The notes beneath the pieces were generated by a model, which saw only the letters and a list, made by a program, of their open reading frames with translations, was not told the origin of the DNA and made no database searches. Positions 1 through 4,601 of a DNA stretch of 6,455 bases are shown here, one piece after another. The number at the start of each line of letters is the position of its first letter. Position 1 is the first letter of the stretch. This DNA is from Spirochaetaceae bacterium (GTDB lineage: Bacteria; Spirochaetota; Spirochaetia; Treponematales; Breznakiellaceae): the NCBI GenBank assembly GCA_031283025.1, contig JAITCP010000046.1, forward strand, positions 1 through 6,455, given 5' to 3'. Position numbers and translations under genes: made by a program.

Positions 1-150
1 CTTATGCTCCACCAGAGGTGGATTGCGGAAATGGTTAAGCGGGGAATTTACCTGACAAACCACCACAACCATTTTCTTAACTATGCCTTGAGCGATGCGG
101 ACATACAAACCACCGTTGAAGCGGCAGACGAAGCTTTCACGGCCCTGTAA
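1..150 (+). CDS. 3' end of a class III (PLP-dependent) aminotransferase, partial
   Basis: The first reading frame is open from base 1 to a TAA at 148-150, giving 49 residues that begin LMLHQRWIAEMVKRG and end DEAFTAL. The pattern 'RGIYLTNHHNHFLNYALSDADI' followed by a helix ending in 'ADEAF' is what I recall of the C-terminal small domain of class III aminotransferases of the glutamate-1-semialdehyde aminomutase / aspartate aminotransferase-family type. There, a HHNHF-like strand is followed by '(T/S)DADID.T...ADEAF'. The PLP lysine and all catalytic parts lie outside the window, so the substrate cannot be told. The stop is 41 bases before the folE2 start with no terminator between, so the two may share a transcript. 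A different fold-type I aminotransferase is possible. Confidence 0.6.
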   Translation, partial: LMLHQRWIAEMVKRGIYLTNHHNHFLNYALSDADIQTTVEAADEAFTAL

Positions 151-191
151 ATTCGGGGCCGTATCTTGTAATAGCCGTATAAAGGGCTGCC

Positions 192-1037
192 ATGATCGAC
201 GTACAAAGCCAGGAAGATACCAGAGACATTCCCCTTACCAAAGTAGGGGTGAAGGGGCTTGAGTATCCCATCCGGGTATTGGACAAGCTACACAAGGTTC
301 AACACACAACAGGCCGTGCCGATCTGTATGCGGACCTTCCTCGGCATTTTAAGGGCACGCACATGAGCCGCTTTGTGGAGATTTTTCACCGCCACAGTGA
401 AGACCTTTCCATGCCCCGTTTCCTTGATATGTTGGAAGAAATAGCAGCCGGCCTGGAAGCGGAGTCCGCATGGGGCAGGGTGGAATTTCCCTACTTTTTG
501 GAAAAACAGGCGCCGGTTTCCCGCATTCCGGGGATGATGTCCTACCGCTGCCGCTATGAAGGGCGTGTACGGCATAACGCGGCGGGCGTCAATACGCAGG
601 GCGGCAATGCGGCCGTCCGTGCGGGCAAACTCGACCGGCACTTTGTTGTGGCGGTCTCTGTTCCGGTAAGCACGGTATGCCCCTGTTCCAGGGCGATCAG
701 CGACCGGGGCGCCCACAACCAGCGGGGCATTGTTACGGTGGAACTTGAACTGGGCCCCTTTTTCTGGATTGAGGACATTATCGATCTGGTGGAGAAGGCC
801 GCCTCCAGTCCGGTTTATTCTATCCTCAAACGGGAGGATGAAAAGGCCGTTACAGAAGCGGCCTATGACAATCCCAAATTTGTAGAAGACCTGGTCAGGG
901 ACATTTACACGGAAATAAAAAAACTTGGTTCTTTTCCGCGCTTTACCGTAGAAGCGGAGAATTTTGAAAGCATTCATAATCACAGCGCCTATGCCAGGGC
1001 TGTTTATGATACGGTTGTCTCAAATCTCCCGCTTTAG
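192..1037 (+). CDS. folE2: GTP cyclohydrolase IB (GTP cyclohydrolase FolE2)
   Basis: This 281-residue cytoplasmic enzyme converts GTP to 7,8-dihydroneopterin triphosphate, the entry step to folate and, via QueD, to queuosine-type 7-deazapurines. The full FolE2 pattern is visible: 'DIPLTKVGVKG' near residues 12-22, 'HKVQHTTGRADLYADLP' at 34-50, 'GTHMSRF' at 55-61, and the signature 'PVSTVCPCSRAIS...GAHNQRG' at 158-179. Near the C-terminus are 'KREDEK' (213-218) and 'ENFESIHNHSAYA' (256-268). From family knowledge, the metal ligands of the Neisseria enzyme are Cys147, His159, Glu201 and Glu243. A constant offset of 16 places them on Cys163, His175, Glu217 and Glu259 here, all present, so the enzyme should be active. 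Length is normal. ATG 192 is preceded by a weak AAAGGG (181-186). No clear terminator follows, though the inverted repeat at 1095-1241 could act as a 3' structure. Confidence 0.97.
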   Translation: MIDVQSQEDTRDIPLTKVGVKGLEYPIRVLDKLHKVQHTTGRADLYADLPRHFKGTHMSRFVEIFHRHSEDLSMPRFLDMLEEIAAGLEAESAWGRVEFPYFLEKQAPVSRIPGMMSYRCRYEGRVRHNAAGVNTQGGNAAVRAGKLDRHFVVAVSVPVSTVCPCSRAISDRGAHNQRGIVTVELELGPFFWIEDIIDLVEKAASSPVYSILKREDEKAVTEAAYDNPKFVEDLVRDIYTEIKKLGSFPRFTVEAENFESIHNHSAYARAVYDTVVSNLPL

Positions 1038-1094
1038 CCCGCAATGCACATGGGGGTTTCTGATTTTTTGGGGAAGAGCACCTGCGGTAAATAT

Positions 1095-1241
1095 CACTGA
1101 AAGAACGGACGCTTTATGTGTTTTACTGAATATGGGCGGCGGGAAGAACACCCCTTCAGGCCGCAGAAAAAGCGTCCTTCAGGGATAACCTTCCCGCCGC
1201 CCACGTGGCAACATTCCTCTAAAGCGTCCGTTTTTTCAGTG
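1095..1241. repeat. 147-bp nested inverted repeat (MITE-like or structured RNA)
   Basis: Two nested pairs of arms make one long cruciform. The outer arms, 1095-1116 and 1220-1241, match at 21 of 22 positions. The inner arms, 1133-1146 and 1190-1203 (TGGGCGGCGGGAAG and its complement), match at 14 of 14. Between outer and inner arms, 16-base segments on each side do not pair. The central loop (1147-1189) contains a third copy of the outer-arm core AAAGCGTCC at 1168-1176. No convincing target-site duplication is seen at the ends. Short ORFs crossing it on both strands are consequences of the symmetry and lack ribosome binding sites. It could be a miniature inverted-repeat element, a 3' structure of folE2 or a structured RNA; the sequence alone does not decide. 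Confidence 0.8.
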
Positions 1242-1267
1242 CTTTCACCCGCCATGGGAACAAACAA

Positions 1268-1573
1268 CAGCGCCCGTAGGGCGTTGACCAGCAATTGTAT
1301 CACGTTCCGGCGCAGGATAACTGAACCGCATTCAATTACATTAGGCTGGATTTATCCAGCCGTATGCGCCGCGGTAAGCGGTGTAGAAGTGCTTTAGTTA
1401 GAGTTTTTGCGTAGCAAAAACGACAAGTCCATAATTGGCAGGACGCCAATTATGAACGAAACACCCGGCAATTACTGCCACTACCGGTTGTGTACCTTGC
1501 AAGCGAGGTACACAACGAAAAAGCGGTGTCAGGAGGCACCATCGTGTAACCAATGTTCCCAATATTTGGTTAC
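1268..1573. repeat. Cluster of short unrelated hairpins in the folE2/toxin intergenic region
   Basis: Bases 1038-1619 contain no gene I can support. Downstream of the nested inverted repeat, this stretch holds consecutive hairpins of differing sequence. They are 1268-1286 (8-bp stem with one G-T, loop GTA), 1344-1361 (7 bp, loop TTTA), 1403-1421 (8 bp, GTTTTTGC, loop GTA), 1430-1454 (10 bp, loop AGGAC), 1487-1516 (11 bp, GTTGTGTACCT, 8-nt loop), 1525-1540 (6 bp with one G-T, loop AGGA) and 1546-1573 (8 bp, 12-nt loop). None is followed by a good T-run on the + strand. The stems do not share sequence, so this is not a simple tandem repeat. An open frame in phase with the toxin runs through part of it, but its codon content (Cys-rich, hairpin-derived) does not look coding. 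Confidence 0.7.
1511..1544. repeat. Direct repeat copy 1 (terminator-like), upstream of the toxin-antitoxin pair
   Basis: This segment, CACAACGAAAAAGCGGTG then TCAGGAGGCACCATCG, recurs at 2414-2444 with one substitution and a 3-base indel, both confined to the hairpin centre. Read on the minus strand it is a hairpin GGTGCC..GACACC followed by GCTTTTTCG, the form of an intrinsic terminator. Unlike copy 2, no minus-strand gene ends just upstream of it, so it probably got here by duplication or as part of a mobile repeat. Confidence 0.7.
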
Positions 1574-1619
1574 CACGCACGGCCTTGCTTTTTTTTCGGT
1601 TTTGCGGCAAAGTGGGAAC

Positions 1620-1886
1620 ATGGGGCCGGAGATAGTCTTTATTCCGTCAGCGTTTAAACATGAAGTGTCCGAAGAAAATATACGGTGGGTTTTGTTAAAC
1701 CATCTTGCAGATGGTTTAATTGAAGAAGACGATGAGACAAAATTTCTGTCTATTGGGTTTGATAAATCAGGGAATTTGCTTGAAATTATGTACGATTTCA
1801 TAGACGAGCAAACAATCAAGGTGTTTCATGCAATGAAATGCAGGAGACAGTTTTTTGAAAAGCTGAAAGAACAGGAGAAATTATGA
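1620..1886 (+). CDS. BrnT-like small toxin of a toxin-antitoxin pair
   Basis: This 88-residue cytoplasmic protein has the layout of the BrnT/RelE-like RNase toxins. An N-terminal 'SAFKHEVSEENIRWVL' helix carries the family's typical Lys-His. Then come a strand pair 'TKFLSIGFDKSGNLLEIMYDF' (split about residues 41-61) and a basic C-terminal motif 'IKVFHAMKCRRQFF', where BrnT proteins have 'IRIISARKA'. From family knowledge such proteins cleave mRNA on ribosomes or free RNA and are neutralised by a DNA-binding partner; this is inferred, not shown. ATG 1620 is chosen because homologous-looking sequence starts just after it. Upstream is only GTGGGAA at 1612-1618, a weak ribosome site, and the same frame stays open upstream through non-coding-looking hairpins. 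The stop overlaps the antitoxin start as ATGA, and toxin-first order matches brnTA operons. A RelE-type alternative is possible. Confidence 0.75.
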   Translation: MGPEIVFIPSAFKHEVSEENIRWVLLNHLADGLIEEDDETKFLSIGFDKSGNLLEIMYDFIDEQTIKVFHAMKCRRQFFEKLKEQEKL

Positions 1887-2113
1887 CAGACATGACCAAT
1901 GAAGAATACGACGCACTTGATGAACGGTGGACACAAACAACACCCAGGGTAAATTTTGCGCGCCCCGGTGTTTTTGCCCAACAGCGTACCCTACTCGAAA
2001 TTCTTGATAAAATTACTGCCAATTATATTATAACCAGAGCTGAGGCCACAAACCAAACCCCGGCTCAGATTATTGGCGAAATGGCACATCAGGAAATCGC
2101 TGCGGGAATATAA
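1883..2113 (+). CDS. Antitoxin-like ribbon-helix-helix protein
   Basis: This 76-residue protein starts at the ATG inside the toxin stop (ATGA, 1883-1886), preceded by ACAGGAGAAATT, a good ribosome site. The N-terminal half 'TNEEYDALDERWTQTTPRVNFARPGVF' is polar and Pro-rich, suiting a flexible toxin-wrapping segment. The C-terminal half 'ANYIITRAEATNQTPAQIIGEM' reads as a strand, a helix, a T-P turn and a second helix, the arrangement of ribbon-helix-helix (BrnA/CopG-like) DNA-binding antitoxins. By family knowledge such proteins repress their own operon. I see no obvious operator in the 50 bases before the toxin apart from the hairpin at 1546-1573. Its last 44 bases overlap a convergent minus-strand small ORF. 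Overall role is likely; subfamily is uncertain. Confidence 0.7.
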   Translation: MTDMTNEEYDALDERWTQTTPRVNFARPGVFAQQRTLLEILDKITANYIITRAEATNQTPAQIIGEMAHQEIAAGI

Positions 2114-2348
2114 CCCCCGCTTTTCCGGCTCCCCCGCCTATGTTGCTTGTTAATGCGTAACTGGTAACATTGCCGCCCTTCTCACTTACCGACAATGATA
2201 CATTTCTGCCACCACCCATAATGCCCAATGATGATGTATTGCAAAACGGAATGTGTCCTGAACCCGCTAAACCAGAACTCTCTTTTAAGCAATCATTGCC
2301 GGGCGTTTCATCAGTTGCTTTGCCCTCTGTTTCATTTTTCTCGTTCAT
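2070..2348 (-). CDS. Small hypothetical protein, possibly a gene remnant
   Basis: This 92-residue ORF is not a family I recognise. Support for it being real is a textbook ribosome site, GGAGGT, 8 bases before the ATG (seen on the + strand as ACCTCC at 2357-2362), and a TATACT-like box about 45 bases upstream of the start. The N-terminus is charged (MNEKNETEGKATDETPG). The rest is rich in Gly, Ser and Asn ('GIMGGGRNVSLSVSEKGGN') with no signal peptide or membrane segment. Against it, the C-terminus is low-complexity and the 3' end overlaps the antitoxin by 44 bases on the opposite strand. It may be the surviving 5' part of a longer gene cut off where the toxin-antitoxin module begins. It fills most of the otherwise gene-free stretch 2114-2516. 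Confidence 0.35.
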   Translation of the reverse strand: MNEKNETEGKATDETPGNDCLKESSGLAGSGHIPFCNTSSLGIMGGGRNVSLSVSEKGGNVTSYALTSNIGGGAGKAGVIFPQRFPDVPFRQ

Positions 2349-2413
2349 TTTTCTTTACCTCCGTTATAATGACCTGCCTCACACTACAGGTAGTATACCC
2401 CGCCAACCGACAC

Positions 2414-2444
2414 CACAACGAAAAAGCGGTGCCAGGCACCATCG
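2414..2444. repeat. Direct repeat copy 2, downstream of the toxin-antitoxin pair
   Basis: This is the second copy of the element at 1511-1544, in the same orientation: CACAACGAAAAAGCGGTG, then CCAGGCACCATCG. It lacks three bases of the hairpin loop, and one base change turns the G-T pair of copy 1 into a G-C pair, so the hairpin is preserved. The two copies are about 900 bp apart and enclose the toxin, the antitoxin and the small minus-strand ORF. Confidence 0.7.
2421..2440 (-). terminator. Rho-independent terminator of the SUMF1-containing operon
   Basis: On the minus strand this reads GGTGCC T GGCACC followed at once by GCTTTTTCG. The hairpin is strong (GC-rich) with a five-T run, about 77 bases after the stop of the SUMF1-like gene and after a second hairpin (2459-2486). 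It is embedded in the direct repeat 2414-2444, so the repeat may simply be a duplicated terminator. Confidence 0.65.
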
Positions 2445-2458
2445 CGTGCCCACTCTGT

Positions 2459-2486
2459 TTGTCGAAACATAGCACTGTTTCGTCAA
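2459..2486 (-). other. Hairpin just downstream of the SUMF1-like gene
   Basis: The arms TTGTCGAAACA (2459-2469) and TGTTTCGTCAA (2476-2486) pair at 10 of 11 positions around a 6-base loop. It starts 30 bases past the stop of the SUMF1-like gene and has no T-run, so it is not itself a terminator. In known diversity-generating retroelements a DNA hairpin or cruciform sits just downstream of the variable region and aids homing. The position fits, but the stem and loop differ from the short-stem tetraloop type described for phage BPP-1. Confidence 0.6.
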
Positions 2487-2516
2487 GTCAGAGGATGATT
2501 GATACCTCCGCATTAC

Positions 2517-2640
2517 CTATAAGGAACGCACCACCCGGAAGCCGACGTTGCTGGCCCGGTCGTACGGGTCGTCGCCGTACCGACAGACCGAACGCGCGGC
2601 GGAAGCACTGATGACCCAGCTCCCGCCGCGCTCCACCCGG
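2517..2640 (-). other. Candidate DGR variable region (VR) at the 3' end of the SUMF1-like gene
   Basis: After 'RGGSW' the codons at the positions that are Asn in typical SUMF1-type template repeats are GTC ATC AGT (residues 246-248), TAC GGC GAC GAC (258-261), TAC GAC (263-264) and GCC AGC AAC (266-268). Each has the form NNC or NNT, as expected if the adenines of AAC/AAT had been randomised, while framework residues (RGGSW, P262, R265, 'GFRVV') stay intact. The stretch is clearly more GC-rich than the middle of the same gene, which uses many AAT, GAT and ACC codons. Treponema denticola TvpA is a known DGR target with this fold. No template repeat or reverse transcriptase is visible here. The boundaries are approximate, and ordinary C-ending codon bias could mimic part of the signal. 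Confidence 0.45.
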
Positions 2641-3350
2641 TACGACCCAGAAGCCGCTCCTGCCGGATTAGTCTGCGCCCCGCTGGGATAGCCGCCGTAC
2701 CAATCCCAGCACCATTCAAACACGTTCCCGTGCATATCGTACAAGCCCCACGGATTCGGGGCAAAACTCCCTACCGGCGTCGTTTTTCCGCGGTATGTCC
2801 CCTTGGCACTGTTGTTATACGGTTCATTCCCATTATAATTTGCCTGATCGGTGGTAATGTTGTTCCCGGTACTAAAAGGCGTTGTTGTCCCGGCACGGCA
2901 GGCATATTCCCATTCCGCTTCCGTAGGCAGCCGGTACCCGTTGGCGTTCCGGTTCCATGTTACCGTCAGGTTGTATCCTGTAGCACTACCACTTATCGTA
3001 TAGGCAGGGGTTAATCCTTCCTTCTGGCTCCGTTTGTTGCAGTACTCTACCGCGTCGAACCAGCTTACCTGTTCAACCGGTAAATTCGGCCCCTTGAATT
3101 TGCTGGGGTTAGTTCCCATTACCTCCTCGTATTCCTTCTGCGTTACTTCGTACTTCCCCATGTAAAAGGCGCTTACCGTTACCTGGTGCTGTACTTCGTC
3201 ATCATCACGCTCCGGTTCATTGGCAGGGCTGCCCATAGTAAAGGTTCCGCCGTTGATGCGTACAAAGCCGGCGGGCGCGGATGAAGCGGCCTGCCCAAAT
3301 GCGCCGGTTACCGCTACGGCACAAAGAAAAACTACTACTAATCTTTTCAT
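2517..3350 (-). CDS. Exported SUMF1/formylglycine-generating-enzyme-like (C-type-lectin-fold) protein
   Basis: The protein has 277 residues. MKRLVVVFLCAVAVTGAFG is a signal peptide with no acceptable lipobox (Leu precedes Cys10), so it is probably periplasmic or secreted. The SUMF1 domain fills the rest: 'INGGTFTMGS' (32-41), 'YEVTQKEYEEVMG' (67-79), 'PVEQVSWFDAVEYCN' (91-105), 'GYRLPTEAEWEYACRAG' (138-154), 'NPWGLYDMHGNVFEW' (199-213), 'RVERGGSW' (238-245) and a closing 'NVGFRVVR'. The two cysteines that do the oxidation in true FGE (Cys336 and Cys341 of human SUMF1, in 'SWMCHRSYC') correspond roughly to Ile247 and Ala252. A sulfatase-activating role is therefore unlikely, and a binding or display role fits better. 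The start is supported by AAGGAG 7 bases before ATG. It is the last gene of the minus-strand unit, 51 bases after the AbiGi-like gene. Its C-terminal ~40 codons look like a DGR variable region. Confidence 0.92.
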   Translation of the reverse strand: MKRLVVVFLCAVAVTGAFGQAASSAPAGFVRINGGTFTMGSPANEPERDDDEVQHQVTVSAFYMGKYEVTQKEYEEVMGTNPSKFKGPNLPVEQVSWFDAVEYCNKRSQKEGLTPAYTISGSATGYNLTVTWNRNANGYRLPTEAEWEYACRAGTTTPFSTGNNITTDQANYNGNEPYNNSAKGTYRGKTTPVGSFAPNPWGLYDMHGNVFEWCWDWYGGYPSGAQTNPAGAASGSYRVERGGSWVISASAARSVCRYGDDPYDRASNVGFRVVRSL

Positions 3351-3401
3351 CTCAAAACTCCTTACATCATTTCTCTATACGACTCTCAAGAGCCGTTATT
3401 T

Positions 3402-4592
3402 TCAGGGTAACACCCTGTTTTCCACACTTAGTTTGTACATTCCTTCCGCCAATGCCTGCGCACTGCGGAGAAGCTGGATACGGCGCTGGTTTTTTGCGGC
3501 TTCATATTCCGGTTCAAGAGCCTCAAGTTCCATAGCGTTTACAAAATCAACAACACGGGCTGGATCAAAATTATTTTGCTCCGCAATAGCTCTGGCTTTT
3601 TCCAATGCTTCTTTCGGAACGATAATTCTTTTTACAAATTCCTGTACCGGCTTTAATTCAATACTTTTTTCTTTGTTTTCCTGTTCTTGTTTTGGTACAA
3701 TTTTGCTTATACCATTCTTCATATAAAAACATCCGTCAGCCCGGTTCAGTTTTTCCCAGTTGGCATAGATTTCTATTTTTCCAAAGAAATCAGGGTCGTG
3801 TTCTATTAAGGCGTTTTTTTCATCTGTTGTAAGTTCCCGGTCAAGCCGTTGTCCGTCTACAGTGATTCCTGCGGTAATCCGCCATTCCCGCTGCCGGAAG
3901 TTGTACAAGTCTTCATGAACACCCCCAAAGTCTTTGTCGGTTGGGTAAAATAAAGAACCTATGCCTTTTAACGCTCCAAGCATGGCATCCATATACGTTC
4001 CAATGCCGTTTTTACGTTCGCCGGATTTTGCAGGGTTCGGGATAATATTCAAAGTAATCATATCCAGAACATCGCTCAGTTGCTTCGCGTTGACCTTGTA
4101 CGATTGCGCCCCTTCTGCCTTGTCGTTGTCAACTAATGCCGTTACGGCTTCCCTGTCTGATTTGTTTTTAAGCATTTCAGAAAGGTTTTGAATGTTCTTG
4201 CAGAGAGCCTGCATCTCTAAAAGCAGGTAAACATAATTGGCGGCAAGTTTTTTCAAAGGCATTTTGGTTGTATTAGGGTCGGCTCGCGGCAGGTAGAATA
4301 CCGGTATAGCGCCCAGGGCGTAGGCGTTATCGTTCGTAAACTCAAGGTGAAAACCGCCAAAGTATTTTTCATGGGCTTTCAGCTCGCTTATGTCTATCTG
4401 GGTCAAACAAAACCGGCTTTGCACAACATAGTATTCTTCCGGCGGTTTTTCTTTATCTTTTGCTTCTTTTTGGTACAGTATGATCTCGGGAACAAGAAGA
4501 ATACCGTTTTTCAAAAAACTATCCAGAATGGCAAGGCCCTTTTTAATGCCGTCCTGATTTTCCTTTGGTCTGGGAAAAGAATGGTAAAACAT
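3402..4592 (-). CDS. AbiGi/DUF2971-like protein (possible abortive-infection-related)
   Basis: This 396-residue soluble protein has no signal peptide. The N-terminus, 'YHSFPRP' then 'GLAILDSFLKNGILLVPE' (19-36), is followed by 'RFCLTQIDISELKAH' (60-74) and 'KYFGGFHLEFTNDNAYALGA' (76-95), then 'IPVFYLPR' (96-103). 'NFRQREWRIT' (231-240) comes later. This order (a short 'lll.nGl...pE' segment, an 'f.fC.t.i.ls.l..H...yG.f.i.f', an 'a.PV.Y' strand, then an '.REWR' motif) is what I recall of the AbiGi (PF10899) and DUF2971 groups. The C-terminal ~80 residues are helical and charged, beginning 'FVKRIIVPKEALEKARA'. AbiGi is the antitoxin of lactococcal AbiG, but no AbiGii nucleotidyltransferase partner is present here, so function is open. 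The start lies 9 bases after the upstream stop with AAGGGGG as ribosome site, so translation is probably coupled. Fold assignment is moderate; a defence role is weaker. Confidence 0.6.
   Translation of the reverse strand: MFYHSFPRPKENQDGIKKGLAILDSFLKNGILLVPEIILYQKEAKDKEKPPEEYYVVQSRFCLTQIDISELKAHEKYFGGFHLEFTNDNAYALGAIPVFYLPRADPNTTKMPLKKLAANYVYLLLEMQALCKNIQNLSEMLKNKSDREAVTALVDNDKAEGAQSYKVNAKQLSDVLDMITLNIIPNPAKSGERKNGIGTYMDAMLGALKGIGSLFYPTDKDFGGVHEDLYNFRQREWRITAGITVDGQRLDRELTTDEKNALIEHDPDFFGKIEIYANWEKLNRADGCFYMKNGISKIVPKQEQENKEKSIELKPVQEFVKRIIVPKEALEKARAIAEQNNFDPARVVDFVNAMELEALEPEYEAAKNQRRIQLLRSAQALAEGMYKLSVENRVLP
3403..3417 (-). other. Small hairpin over the AbiGi-like stop codon
   Basis: CAGGGT and ACCCTG form a 6-bp stem with a 3-base loop. 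It includes most of the TGA stop (3402-3404) and stands 52 bases before the SUMF1 start. There is no T-run in the direction of transcription, so it is not a terminator. It might stabilise or process the mRNA between the two genes, or be chance. Confidence 0.35.
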
Positions 4593-4601
4593 TACGCCCC
4601 C

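Noticed and set aside
288..983. 231-residue minus-strand open frame inside folE2
   Set aside because: It is fully antisense to an unmistakable folE2, has no ribosome site or recognisable motif, and is explained by the codon composition of the + strand gene.
1116..1397. Short open frames (both strands) across the nested inverted repeat
   Set aside because: They follow from the symmetry of the repeat, have no ribosome site, and the translations are Cys/Ser/Arg-rich without family resemblance.
1407..1619. N-terminal extension of the toxin gene to an upstream ATG at 1407
   Set aside because: The frame is open, but the 71 extra residues are translated from consecutive hairpins and from a repeat that is non-coding at its second copy. 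Toxin-like sequence begins only after 1620.
1470..2021. Shared 11-mer AATTACTGCCA at 1470-1480 and 2011-2021
   Set aside because: Short, AT-rich, one copy within the antitoxin coding sequence; most likely chance.
1487..2490. Integron gene cassettes with attC sites around the toxin-antitoxin genes
   Set aside because: Treponema denticola has a chromosomal integron and the hairpins invited the idea, but I find no paired RYYYAAC/GTTRRRY core sites and no integrase in the window.
2170..2611. Two overlapping + strand open frames between the antitoxin and the SUMF1 gene
   Set aside because: They lack ribosome sites, run through the terminator repeat and antisense into the SUMF1 3' end, and show no recognisable protein features.
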